Below, piece after piece: positions 1 to 7,089 of a stretch of 10,000 nucleotides of DNA (the first letter of the stretch is position 1; each line of letters starts with the position of its first letter). The position numbers and the translations under genes were made by a program. Location: contig JAIWNU010000034.1 in assembly GCA_020216655.1 (NCBI GenBank), positions 1-10,000 of the forward strand. Direction: 5' to 3'. The notes under the pieces are model-generated. The model had not been told where the DNA came from and did no database searches. It worked only from the letters and a program-made list of their open reading frames with translations. Origin of the DNA: Treponema sp. (GTDB lineage Bacteria; Spirochaetota; Spirochaetia; Treponematales; Breznakiellaceae).

Positions 1-1
1 A

Positions 2-133
2 GAAACCACCCCTATGGGGAAAAAACATATATCAGTTTCCATGCAGGATCATGTCGAATATCCCTTAATGCCCTTAATTCAAAGTCTTCGTCATAAAATA
101 GCTGAGCTCGATGCCGAGGGGGTTTTACCCTGA
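2..133 (+). CDS. C-terminal end of an unidentified protein (5' end outside window)
   Basis: An open frame runs from the window edge to a TGA at 131-133 and gives 43 residues ending in LDAEGVLP. Its last bases contain GAGGGGG (116-122), which looks like the Shine-Dalgarno site of the following tsaE gene, and its stop overlaps the proposed tsaE start by 4 bases. That coupling, plus the absence of any promoter-like gap, is the reason to treat it as real coding sequence and the first visible gene of the tsaE-tsaB operon. The visible part is mixed polar and aliphatic, with no membrane segment and no motif I recognise. No function is proposed. Confidence 0.6.
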   Translation, partial: ETTPMGKKHISVSMQDHVEYPLMPLIQSLRHKIAELDAEGVLP

Positions 134-564
134 TCGAGTATATTACCCATACGGAAGAAGAAACGATTGGCCTTGGCTTAAAAATCGGCTCCCTATTGCA
201 GGCTGGTTCTGTGGTAGCTCTTCTAGGCGGGCTTGCGGCGGGAAAAACAACCCTTACCAAAGGAATTGCTCAAAGCCTCGGTATTCAAGAACCTATAACA
301 AGCCCCACCTATACCATTATTAGCGAATATGAGGGAACTTTAGCGCTGTACCACATGGACTGTTACCGTTTGGAAGGCGAAGAAGACGCTCTTGCCATAG
401 GTGTTGATGAACTGCTCTATGGCAACGGGGTCTGCGTCATTGAGTGGAGCGAACGAATCTCCAATCTTCTTCCTCCACATACCATTTTTATAGAACTTTC
501 CGTATTGGCTGAAGGTTTCCGCAGAATACGGATAACCGGTAAAGATATTGAGGCCCGATTATGA
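130..564 (+). CDS. tsaE: TsaE, tRNA threonylcarbamoyladenosine (t6A) biosynthesis ATPase
   Basis: TsaE is the small P-loop ATPase that works with TsaB and TsaD to transfer the threonylcarbamoyl group to A37 of ANN-decoding tRNAs in the cytoplasm. Numbering from the proposed CTG start at 130, the sequence shows Walker A GGLAAGKT (33-40), the family SPTYTI segment (58-63), HMDCYRL (75-81) and VIEWSERI (103-110). The length of 144 residues is normal for the family. No ATG, GTG or TTG exists upstream of the TTG at 196. Starting at 196 would remove the conserved N-terminal strand and helix (YITHTEEETIGLGLKIG) and leave Walker A only about 11 residues from the start. CTG at 130 has GAGGGGG about 8 bases upstream and forms a CTGA overlap with the preceding stop. 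ATC at 133 or ATT at 142 are less likely alternatives. Walker A has LAAGKT where LGAGKT is usual. The gene overlaps tsaB by ATGA. Confidence 0.9.
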   Translation: MIEYITHTEEETIGLGLKIGSLLQAGSVVALLGGLAAGKTTLTKGIAQSLGIQEPITSPTYTIISEYEGTLALYHMDCYRLEGEEDALAIGVDELLYGNGVCVIEWSERISNLLPPHTIFIELSVLAEGFRRIRITGKDIEARL

Positions 565-1253
565 ACATACTAGCCCTAGATACCGCAACTGATATTCTTT
601 CTGTAGCCCTAAAAACAGCGTCCGGAACCTGGTACATGGAAAGCGATGCGGGACTGCACCATTCAGAACGGCTGCTTTCAATGATTGATACCCTACTCAT
701 CCAAAGCGGCACCCAAAAACAGGATATAAACCTTTTAGCTTGCATGGAAGGCCCCGGATCCTTTACGGGACTGCGGATCGGCTTTGCCACCGTTAAAGGA
801 ATGGCCGCAGCATTAAACATACCCTTTACCGCTATTCCTACCCTAGACTGTATGGCATATTCCTGGGGAACCTGGCCAGGTTATGTACTCCCCGTTATTG
901 ATGCAAAAAAACATTGTTTTTTTTGGGCCCTGTATCAGAAGGGCAGACGAATCACAGACTTTTTTGATAGTCCGCTTTCAGACGTGCTCCACGCTATTAA
1001 AGATAACGCAGAGCAGCCGCTCCTTATAACCGGTATAGATGCAGAACTGGCTTATAAAACGCTGCAAACAGAATACACTTCGCAGCTTCCTTCCGATAAG
1101 GTTCTGCTGAATCCGATGTTTCGAAAAGGAAATGCAAAAGAATTACTTGTATTGGCAGAAAACAGGTTTAGAATTGAAGGAAAGGGTTGTGAAGATAATG
1201 CTGGACCGGTCTATCTCAGAAAAAGCGACGCGGAAATAGCTATGGGTGTTTAG
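561..1253 (+). CDS. tsaB: TsaB, t6A biosynthesis protein (TsaD partner)
   Basis: TsaB is the inactive ASKHA-fold paralogue of TsaD that forms the TsaB-TsaD heterodimer of the t6A pathway and recruits TsaE. The 230-residue product has the N-terminal ASKHA strand MNILALDTAT (1-10), the HSERLL stretch (34-39) and the family hallmark GPGSFTGLRIG (64-74). Length is typical for TsaB and short for TsaD, and the metal-binding HxxxH motif of TsaD is absent. The ATG overlaps the tsaE stop in an ATGA junction, which implies translational coupling in this order. The C-terminal part (about 110-230) is divergent, as is usual in this family. RimI and TsaD genes, often nearby in other bacteria, are not in this window. 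Confidence 0.95.
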   Translation: MNILALDTATDILSVALKTASGTWYMESDAGLHHSERLLSMIDTLLIQSGTQKQDINLLACMEGPGSFTGLRIGFATVKGMAAALNIPFTAIPTLDCMAYSWGTWPGYVLPVIDAKKHCFFWALYQKGRRITDFFDSPLSDVLHAIKDNAEQPLLITGIDAELAYKTLQTEYTSQLPSDKVLLNPMFRKGNAKELLVLAENRFRIEGKGCEDNAGPVYLRKSDAEIAMGV

Positions 1254-1265
1254 TCAGGGGTGTAT

Positions 1266-2327
1266 ATGGAACCAAAGGACAATGAACTTGGTGAACTTGA
1301 CGAGGTCCTTGAAGCCGTAGAAGAGCCTGCACATATCGATCTTGTGCAAACGTCACAAGAAGTGCCTCTTGTTATGAGGCCCTTCGTTAATAGCATTTTT
1401 CCGGTACTCCTTATTGATACGGAGTTTCGCATTCTTTATGCAAATGGAGCCTGTAACAATCTTTTTACCGGCTATTTCAAACTTCCCAATAATCTTTTTT
1501 TTGATGTCTTTGGCAAAAGCCTCGGAACAGAGGCACTTAAAGAGATTCGACAGGCCGTCTTGTTTGGCAATCATGGCTATTCCTGGAAAGGATCAATAAA
1601 AACTAAAACGAGAGAATCAGGAACCCTTCAAACTAAGGTCTATTTATTTCCTGTAATTCAGGCAAACCAGGCTCCAACCAACTTTATAGTGCTCTTTGAC
1701 GATGTTACCCAGGAAAACAAAAAACTGCTCCAGAGCGTCTTTGCCAGTCTGCTTGAAGCTTCCAAACTTAAAGACAACGACACGGGCAAGCATATAGTAC
1801 GGGTCAATTATTATTCAGAGCGGCTTGCAAAAGAACTGTATAACCGCAGCGGATATGACGAAGTCGATCGAGACTTTATTGAAGATATTGGTTTTCTTGC
1901 ATCCATGCATGATGTGGGTAAAATCGGAACCCCCGACGATATTCTCAACAAAGAAGGCCCCCTTTCAGAATGGGAATGGACTATAATGAAGGAACACACT
2001 AAAAACGGAGCCTTTATTTTATCAACCTATCCGAATCCGATGGCCAGGGAAATTGCCCTTAACCACCATGAACGCTGGGATGGAACAGGATACCCCTTCC
2101 AGTTGGAAGGAATCATGATACCCCTCTCTGCCCGGATTGTAACCATTGCCGATGTGTATGACGCTCTTCGCATGAAGCGAAGCTATAAAGAGGCCTATGA
2201 TCATAAAACCAGTGTTGATAAAATGATTGCCTGGCGGGGAAAAAACTTTGACCCCGCCCTGTTCGATATTTTTATATCAATACACGAGGATTTCGAGGCT
2301 ATTTATGCTTCCAATGCGGATGAATAG
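1266..2327 (+). CDS. PAS-like domain plus HD-GYP phosphodiesterase (predicted c-di-GMP hydrolase)
   Basis: This 353-residue cytoplasmic protein has an acidic leader (1-30), a PAS-like sensor region (about 40-150, with VLLIDTEFRILYANGA at 47-62) and a C-terminal HD-GYP domain (about 155-345). Visible catalytic elements are H176 in GKHIVRV, HDVGKIGTPD (215-224), MKEH (241-244), HHERWDGTGYP (267-277) and IADVYDAL (294-301). All expected metal ligands and the GYP signature appear present, so an active c-di-GMP phosphodiesterase is the best prediction. There is no receiver domain and no membrane segment. ATG 1266 is preferred over GTG 1260 because AGGGG (1256-1260) lies five bases upstream of it, while GTG 1260 would overlap that site. 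It starts 12 bp after tsaB, so probably shares its transcript. The PAS ligand is unknown. Confidence 0.9.
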   Translation: MEPKDNELGELDEVLEAVEEPAHIDLVQTSQEVPLVMRPFVNSIFPVLLIDTEFRILYANGACNNLFTGYFKLPNNLFFDVFGKSLGTEALKEIRQAVLFGNHGYSWKGSIKTKTRESGTLQTKVYLFPVIQANQAPTNFIVLFDDVTQENKKLLQSVFASLLEASKLKDNDTGKHIVRVNYYSERLAKELYNRSGYDEVDRDFIEDIGFLASMHDVGKIGTPDDILNKEGPLSEWEWTIMKEHTKNGAFILSTYPNPMAREIALNHHERWDGTGYPFQLEGIMIPLSARIVTIADVYDALRMKRSYKEAYDHKTSVDKMIAWRGKNFDPALFDIFISIHEDFEAIYASNADE

Positions 2328-2348
2328 CTTCTTGATCTGTAGAACCGG

Positions 2349-2579
2349 TTATTTTTGTTCTCCTTTAAGGAGCTGCAGCGCAGGAAGCACCGGCACAGAT
2401 TCAGCGGCGGCCTTATTTTCCGCCCGTATTGCATCGAACACTTCCTGTCTAAAGACCTTTACCGTCCGGGGAGCTTCCACACCGAGCTTAACTTGATCGC
2501 CTCTTATTTCTATCACTGATATAGAAATATCGTCGCCGATCATAATTTTTTCGTTAATTTTACGGGAAAGAATCAGCAT
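2349..2579 (-). CDS. csrA: CsrA, carbon storage regulator / translational regulator
   Basis: CsrA is a small dimeric RNA-binding protein that binds GGA-containing sites near ribosome binding sites. The 76-residue product starts [18 protein letters not shown] and contains the conserved core [15 protein letters not shown] (33-47), including R44, the key RNA-binding arginine. The usual His before it is Phe (F43). The C-terminal extension (about 50-76) makes it longer than enterobacterial CsrA and similar to the CsrA proteins that are antagonised by FliW. An in-frame upstream ATG would add 18 unrelated residues. The start at 2577-2579 is preferred because it begins the conserved MLIL strand and follows AGGAAGG. 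That start codon lies inside the end of fliW (7-base overlap, ATGCTGA). The SD region contains GGA, so autoregulation is possible but not shown. Confidence 0.96.
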   Translation of the reverse strand: MLILSRKINEKIMIGDDISISVIEIRGDQVKLGVEAPRTVKVFRQEVFDAIRAENKAAAESVPVLPALQLLKGEQK

Positions 2580-3022
2580 GGGGCCTTCCTTGCCGCGGCA
2601 AGTTCGGCGACGATATCGTGTTTTGTTTTCCAACGGGGATCCATAAGGATCATCTGTTTGCCGATACGGTTGTCTTTGTTTATCACAAGAGGTCCCTGTA
2701 GATTGGCGGTCATTGCTGAACCATCGGCAGGAATGGTCACAATGGTAAACACCAAGGCATCCTTTGGGTCCGAAATACCAATCTCATTCAGTTCATGATC
2801 CGAAATATCCAGCTCATAATCGGGGCGAAATAGAAAGGGATTTACTAAAATAAAGGCAACCCGTTCAACATCCACAGACTGGAGCCAGTAAAAAGGCTGC
2901 TGCTCCGCATCTAATAATACATAGTCTTTTAATTGTTCAAAGCCCAGCAGGCCATAGGGAAATTTAATGCTCTGCCGTTCATCCACATCCACAAGGCCAT
3001 ACGCTTTGGTAGCAACCTTCAT
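2573..3022 (-). CDS. fliW: FliW, flagellar assembly factor and CsrA antagonist
   Basis: FliW binds both flagellin and CsrA. In Bacillus, flagellin export frees FliW to sequester CsrA and so relieves repression of flagellin translation. The 149-residue product has the FliW pattern: an early beta strand, [19 protein letters not shown] (19-37), FYWLQSVD near 44-51, and [20 protein letters not shown] near 107-126. Length is typical. The start at 3020-3022 has AGGAG five bases upstream. It lies 8 bp downstream of flgL and overlaps csrA by 7 bases, so the two partners are very likely made from one message in a coupled way. Confidence 0.95.
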   Translation of the reverse strand: MKVATKAYGLVDVDERQSIKFPYGLLGFEQLKDYVLLDAEQQPFYWLQSVDVERVAFILVNPFLFRPDYELDISDHELNEIGISDPKDALVFTIVTIPADGSAMTANLQGPLVINKDNRIGKQMILMDPRWKTKHDIVAELAAARKAPC

Positions 3023-3030
3023 GTAAGCTC

Positions 3031-4278
3031 CTATCGCAAGAAGTCCAGCAACGTGGGCTGGCTTATTTTTGCAGCGGTCTGTAATGCCGCCTTATGTGCA
3101 AACTCAAGCATGCTTAAATCGGTAGCGGCCTTGGCAAAATCCAGGGACGAAACAGAAGCGAGATTAGCTGTTACGTCCGGTATTTGCTGGTTCAGCCGTT
3201 TCCAGGTCATTTCTGCCCGTTCCTGCCGGCTCCCAACCTCCGCAAGTCTGCATCCAATATTATCCAGAGCAAGGTCCAGTCCTGCAATCCCCTGGCTCCC
3301 GACCATTTCAGCATTGCCCTGCAAAAGCGCATCCCTGAGCCGGATAATCATATCAAAGGCCGACCCTCCCGATACGCGGGCGGTAGGATTCCAGTTCGGC
3401 GCAGCGGGATCACTGGTAGCACGCAGTATACCTAAGTCTTTCAGTACCGAAGATCCTTTTTCGTCTTCCAAACGTATTAAATGGGGGCTGGTACCTTCCA
3501 GCACTAAGCCCTTGGTTTTTGGGTCCACATATGCTTTTACCGGTGCGGGAGACTCATTTATCTTTGCCACAATAGAGCCAATAGTATCTCCCGGTTTTAC
3601 TTCGATCCGCTGGCCGTCAACATAAAAGGCTCCAGCCTTTTCTACCCGGTAGGCGGTGGCATCATAGGAAGAGAATATTTGCATTTTCTCTGCCCAGAAC
3701 GCTTCACCACCGGAAATATCTAAATTAGCGAAAGCGTTTTCATCAATTTCTGCACTCCGGTTTGCTCCGGCACCCTGGTATTCTACCCGAACAACCATGG
3801 ATTCTCCCCCCTGTGCGGGAGTGCCTTCCACAATGCGAAAAGGTTCAGTAAATGACTTGTCGCCCGCAAAGAGCCGTTTCCCGTCGGGGCCCAGGGCATT
3901 AGAAATCTGCACGACCTCTTTAAGAAGCTCGTTCACTTCGACCGCCATAGCTTTCATATCATCTTTGGTATAGGTTCCATTGGCCCCCTGTACTGCCAGT
4001 TCCCTGATCCTCTGGTAAATATCCTGGGCTTGCCTGAGATAACCATCTACGACCTTATAGTGGTCCTGTGCATATTGGGTGTTTTGTTCAAAACGCTGAA
4101 GTCGTGCTAGATAGGACTCATAGCGGACCGCATGGCTTGCGGCAAGCGGATCGTCCCGAAGTTCCTGTATTTTTTGCTGGCTTGCCATTTTAGATTGTAT
4201 TGATGAAAGCGCCTGTTCGTGCCGCCTCAGTCTAAATTGGAGGTCATCGTTTGGCATATTGGTACTGATCCGTCTCAT
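3031..4278 (-). CDS. flgL: FlgL, hook-filament junction protein (HAP3)
   Basis: FlgL forms the distal layer of the junction between the flagellar hook and filament; in spirochaetes these structures lie in the periplasm. The 415-residue product begins MRRISTNMPNDDLQFRLRRHEQALSSIQ, the flagellin-like N-terminal coiled coil, with the QELRDDPLAA segment typical of FlgL/flagellin near 39-48. It ends with a flagellin-like C-terminal helix (about 350-405). The central region (about 150-320) is variable domain sequence. The protein is longer than enterobacterial FlgL (about 317 residues). There is no cleavable signal peptide, as expected for a type III export substrate. The start follows the flgK stop by 3 bp, with GGAG about 8 bases upstream. 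Confidence 0.93.
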   Translation of the reverse strand: MRRISTNMPNDDLQFRLRRHEQALSSIQSKMASQQKIQELRDDPLAASHAVRYESYLARLQRFEQNTQYAQDHYKVVDGYLRQAQDIYQRIRELAVQGANGTYTKDDMKAMAVEVNELLKEVVQISNALGPDGKRLFAGDKSFTEPFRIVEGTPAQGGESMVVRVEYQGAGANRSAEIDENAFANLDISGGEAFWAEKMQIFSSYDATAYRVEKAGAFYVDGQRIEVKPGDTIGSIVAKINESPAPVKAYVDPKTKGLVLEGTSPHLIRLEDEKGSSVLKDLGILRATSDPAAPNWNPTARVSGGSAFDMIIRLRDALLQGNAEMVGSQGIAGLDLALDNIGCRLAEVGSRQERAEMTWKRLNQQIPDVTANLASVSSLDFAKAATDLSMLEFAHKAALQTAAKISQPTLLDFLR

Positions 4279-4281
4279 CTA

Positions 4282-6159
4282 TTACACTCCCATGCGGTTA
4301 ATGATAGTATTGAGCATTTCGTTTACCGTTGAAATGAACCGGGCCGCTGCGGCATACCCATGCTGGTATTTGATCATCTGGGACAATTCTTCATCAATAT
4401 TGACCCCGCTTATAGAATCCCTCATGTCCCTCAGCTGCTTCATAATGAGGTTCTGGGTTTCAAGAGCCCGGTCGCTCTGTTCGCCCATAAGGCCGACCCG
4501 GGCAACCGCATCGGCGAAATAGTCGTCGAAGGTACCCAGCTTACCGACCATAACTTCCGAATTGCGTATCGAAGCTATCGCGAGGGCCGCTTCTCCGTTT
4601 CCAGGATTTGCGGGTTTGCCATTCTCTCCATAGCCAGAGGATATTGATGCAGGTTCCTTAATAATTGCAGGATTGATCGATATCCATCCCGAAGGATGGG
4701 CTACCGGTGCCACCGCATAGTCTGCGGCACTGCCCTGCAGCTTGAGCGCTCCGTCGGCGGCATCCCAGCGATAGGCGCCTTCAGGGCCGCGGTTCTGTAA
4801 CAATCCCGCATAGCCTTCCAAGAAACGGCCAGAATCCTCCACATGCCGGATAACAAAGTCAGGGTTAGCTGGATCTGAAGCGGGGGTCCCCTTTAGGCTT
4901 AGCCGACCTTCCCGGTCGAGCCGTGCAACAACCTCGGCGCCAGAGTTATTTATCCGCTTTACCACATCCGCTACCGTATCAGTCGCATAGTAGGGAACCT
5001 GTACAAGCCCGTTCTGTCCTGAGAGGGTGATAGTGCCCTCGAGGCCAATCTGGGCGCGGCTATCCAGTTTGTTTTGGCCGGACATCCTGAAAATATAAGT
5101 AGAATCGTAAGCACCGTCGCCGTTGCGGTCATAGTTGCCTGCCACATTGGTCACAAAAGGATGTTCGGTAAAGAAATCGAGGCCGGTTTTCCCATTGGTA
5201 CCATAACCGGCCCGATGAGCCTCATTGACCAGGTCTATGAAATTCATGGTCATGGAATCCAGGTTCTGAATTTCCGACCGGAGCGTTACATCCCGCATTT
5301 CTATGAGGGCCTGGAGGCTCCCGCTTTCGAAATAGGCTTCTTCTCCGGATTCTTTCCAGACCACCCGGGAAAAGCCTGCCGTATCAATGCCGGATACGAG
5401 ATCAAACTGCCGGCCGATACGGCCTTGAACAAGCACATTTCCGGCGGTATGAATGACAAATTCGTCGGGGTCCCGGTTATCGGTGGTAATATTGATGATA
5501 GATGAAAGCTTTTCTACCAAGAGGTCCCGCCGGTCATAGAGGTCATTTGGATTGTCTCCCTGGGCTTTGATTTTCTGTATTTGTTCATTTAATCCCGCTA
5601 TTTGGCGGGACAGTTCATTGACCCGTTTTACCGTACCCTGGATATCTTCTTCGGCCATATTTTGGAGACTGGTAAGCCCCTTGTACCGTTCCTTAATGCT
5701 GTCGAGCAGGGTTTTACCCCGTTCCAATACGGCTTTGCGGGGAGCCGAATCCGCAGGATGCAGCGACAGTTCCTGCCAGGCATCCCAAAATGCGTCCATA
5801 CGGCCCCGGATAGACACATCAGCAGGCTCATTATAGAGCCGTTCCAGTTGGAGGACATATTTATCTCGGGTATCCCAATAACCTTCTCCGCTCCCCTGGG
5901 CGATAATTCGTTTATCCAATAATTCATCCCGTACTCGCTGAATACGCTCAACCACCGTACCCTGCCCTATTTGGCCAGGGGTCTCTTCCCGATTCAGCCC
6001 CGGCAGGTAGATTGGCTCAAAAGGCGAAAGCTCTACACGCTGGCGAGAATAGCCCTCGGTGGAAGCATTCGACAGGTTATGACCTGTGGTGGTCAAGGCC
6101 TGTTGATGGGCTACAACTGCTCGTTTACCAATTTCTATGCCGGTAAAGGTGGACTGCAT
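4282..6159 (-). CDS. flgK: FlgK, hook-associated protein 1 (HAP1)
   Basis: FlgK is the hook-proximal junction protein, exported by the flagellar type III system with FlgN as chaperone. The 625-residue product has the axial-protein N-terminal motif (about 7-42, including ALTTTGHNLSNASTEGYSRQ) and the matching C-terminal helix (about 595-625, YQHGYAAAARFISTVNEML). Between them lie long coiled-coil segments (about 150-220) and a variable middle. The N-terminal motif is shared by all rod, hook and HAP proteins. The length, the C-terminus and the position next to flgL point to FlgK. GAGGAG lies about 6 bases before the ATG. The gene sits 11 bp after the FlgN-like gene. Confidence 0.95.
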   Translation of the reverse strand: MQSTFTGIEIGKRAVVAHQQALTTTGHNLSNASTEGYSRQRVELSPFEPIYLPGLNREETPGQIGQGTVVERIQRVRDELLDKRIIAQGSGEGYWDTRDKYVLQLERLYNEPADVSIRGRMDAFWDAWQELSLHPADSAPRKAVLERGKTLLDSIKERYKGLTSLQNMAEEDIQGTVKRVNELSRQIAGLNEQIQKIKAQGDNPNDLYDRRDLLVEKLSSIINITTDNRDPDEFVIHTAGNVLVQGRIGRQFDLVSGIDTAGFSRVVWKESGEEAYFESGSLQALIEMRDVTLRSEIQNLDSMTMNFIDLVNEAHRAGYGTNGKTGLDFFTEHPFVTNVAGNYDRNGDGAYDSTYIFRMSGQNKLDSRAQIGLEGTITLSGQNGLVQVPYYATDTVADVVKRINNSGAEVVARLDREGRLSLKGTPASDPANPDFVIRHVEDSGRFLEGYAGLLQNRGPEGAYRWDAADGALKLQGSAADYAVAPVAHPSGWISINPAIIKEPASISSGYGENGKPANPGNGEAALAIASIRNSEVMVGKLGTFDDYFADAVARVGLMGEQSDRALETQNLIMKQLRDMRDSISGVNIDEELSQMIKYQHGYAAAARFISTVNEMLNTIINRMGV

Positions 6160-6170
6160 CTATAACTCCT

Positions 6171-6692
6171 CTATAAACTCCGATCCAGAACAATGCTCCG
6201 CATTTCCGAGTGAACTTCGCGGCCATGACGGGAATATAGTTTTCCTTTCCTGTCGGGAAATGCGGCCTGCAAAAAATCGGAAATAACCATGCGGTTGGAG
6301 GCTATATAATGATTCAAATTTTCATTTGCCAGCCGTATTTTTAGGACATCCAGCTTTAATCTCCGGTACAGGTCCGTCATTTGCCGGCGCAGTTCAGGAG
6401 AGAGACGGCTGGTGATATTGTAAAATCCGGGTTTTTCGTCAGTAAATCCAAGCTTTTTACCAAGTTCAGAAAATAACTTGCTCCGTTCTTGTTCAAGCAT
6501 CTCAAATTCTTTTCCGTATTCTTCGAGCCTCTTAAATAAGGCATCCAGGTCAGCCCAATCACGGGCATATACAGCCTGACTAACCACATCCTGCGCAGCG
6601 CCGAGCCGTTCCAGTAGGGCAATTTCCTTTTGAATAACGGAAATACATTGAACACTGAGTATTTCAATCTCGGACATTTTGATGGTTTTCAT
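6171..6692 (-). CDS. flgN: FlgN-family flagellar export chaperone
   Basis: The 173-residue product is almost entirely helical and charged, with heptad-like Leu spacing, no membrane segment and no Cys-rich motif, as expected of FlgN chaperones that bind the C-termini of FlgK and FlgL before export. Sequence conservation in this family is low, so the call leans on its position as first gene before flgK and flgL. The frame stays open upstream as far as 6893, but that extension reads through antisense tRNA-His and is spurious. ATG 6690-6692 is chosen because GGAGG stands six bases upstream. ATG 6675-6677 (MSEIEIL) is an alternative without a comparable site. Confidence 0.75.
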   Translation of the reverse strand: MKTIKMSEIEILSVQCISVIQKEIALLERLGAAQDVVSQAVYARDWADLDALFKRLEEYGKEFEMLEQERSKLFSELGKKLGFTDEKPGFYNITSRLSPELRRQMTDLYRRLKLDVLKIRLANENLNHYIASNRMVISDFLQAAFPDRKGKLYSRHGREVHSEMRSIVLDRSL

Positions 6693-6714
6693 AAAGAGCC
6701 TCCACCATATTCCT

Positions 6715-6722
6715 GTATCGGC
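6715..6722 (-). promoter_or_regulatory. Possible sigma-28-type -10 element for the flagellar operon
   Basis: On the minus strand this reads GCCGATAC, seven of eight matches to the flagellar sigma-28 -10 consensus GCCGATAA. It ends 22 bp before the flgN start codon, leaving room for a short leader with the SD site. No good -35 (TAAA) exists at the usual 14-16 bp distance, where I see TTCAC instead. The call is therefore tentative. Confidence 0.3.
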
Positions 6723-6731
6723 ATAAAAAGA

Positions 6732-6743
6732 GTTCATGTGAAC
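6732..6743. repeat. Short inverted repeat in the divergent control region
   Basis: Perfect arms GTTCA and TGAAC are separated by TG. The repeat lies between the flagellar operon (leftward) and the tRNA promoter (rightward), where the flagellar -35 would fall. It could be an operator for an unknown dimeric regulator. At this size, chance is also possible. Confidence 0.35.
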
Positions 6744-6773
6744 CAATTTTTCGCAATTTATGTGCAAAACATC

Positions 6774-6802
6774 TTGACGAAAACGCAAAATATTGGCATA
6801 GT
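6774..6802 (+). promoter_or_regulatory. Sigma-70-type promoter of the tRNA cluster
   Basis: TTGACG (6774-6779, five of six consensus positions) is followed by a 17-bp spacer and CATAGT (6797-6802, four of six). The -10 ends 18 bp before tRNA-His, so transcription should begin close to 6809. GGCCCCG immediately after the -10 resembles the GC-rich discriminator of stringently controlled stable-RNA promoters. That last point is inference. Confidence 0.7.
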
Positions 6803-6820
6803 AGGCCCCGTCAGTTCGAC

Positions 6821-6894
6821 GGTGGATGTAGCTCAGTTGGTAGAGCGCCAGACTGTGGATCTGGGTGTCGCGGGTTCGAACCCCGTCATCCACC
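6821..6894 (+). tRNA. tRNA-His (GTG)
   Basis: A full cloverleaf is visible. An 8-bp acceptor pairing (GGTGGATG with CATCCACC) includes the extra G-1 opposite C73 that is the identity mark of tRNA-His; position 1 is base 6822. The anticodon stem is CCAGA/TCTGG with GTG at 6855-6857, and the T arm has the standard GGTTCGAACC. CCA is not fully encoded: the gene is followed by CAT. This is the first gene of the cluster. Confidence 0.96.
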
Positions 6895-6895
6895 C

Positions 6896-6910
6896 ATCCG
6901 ATTCTCGGAT
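6896..6910 (+). repeat. Hairpin in the His-Arg spacer
   Basis: Perfect arms ATCCGA and TCGGAT have a three-base loop and begin two bases after the tRNA-His 3' end. There is no T-tract, so it is not a terminator. A small structure guiding 3' processing, or chance, would explain it. Confidence 0.4.
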
Positions 6911-6930
6911 CCGGCGCTCTGACAATACAT

Positions 6931-7004
6931 GCGTTCGTAGCTCAGCTGGATAGAGCGACGGACTTCGAATCCGTAGGCCGGGGGTTCGAATCCCTCCGGA
7001 CGCA
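6931..7004 (+). tRNA. tRNA-Arg (TCG)
   Basis: The acceptor GCGTTCG pairs with CGGACGC (one G-U) and the discriminator is A7004. The anticodon stem is ACGGA/TCCGT, with loop CTTCGAA placing TCG at 6965-6967. The T loop is a normal TTCGAAT. CCA is not encoded. It lies 36 bp after tRNA-His, with no terminator between, so the two are probably cotranscribed. Confidence 0.96.
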
Positions 7005-7089
7005 AGGGTGATATCGCTTCTTACGCGGTCACTCGAACGAACGCACAGGGCATAAAGCCCGGGCAAAAGCTCACTGTTATTTTGTGTTA

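Noticed and set aside
1260..1265. GTG 1260 as start of the HD-GYP protein
   Set aside because: It overlaps the AGGGG ribosome binding site that serves ATG 1266.
2580..2633. 18-residue upstream extension of CsrA
   Set aside because: CsrA proteins start at the conserved ML(I/V)L strand; the extension is out-of-frame fliW sequence and would bury the SD site.
2933..3625. 230-residue plus-strand frame over fliW and flgL
   Set aside because: Antisense to two clear flagellar genes, low-complexity Ser/Ala-rich translation, no family motif.
6693..6893. N-terminal extension of the FlgN-like frame up to 6893 (-)
   Set aside because: It reads antisense through tRNA-His and the promoter. The GGAGG site and the start of helical sequence place the true start at 6692.
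7048..7060. GGGC-ATAAA-GCCC hairpin as a terminator between tRNA-Arg and tRNA-Lys
   Set aside because: The stem is only four base pairs and no T-tract follows; read-through to tRNA-Lys is more likely.
6833..7066. Open frames on either strand through tRNA-His and tRNA-Arg
   Set aside because: Peptides such as GFEPATPRST and GGIRTPGLRI are well-known mistranslations of tRNA genes.
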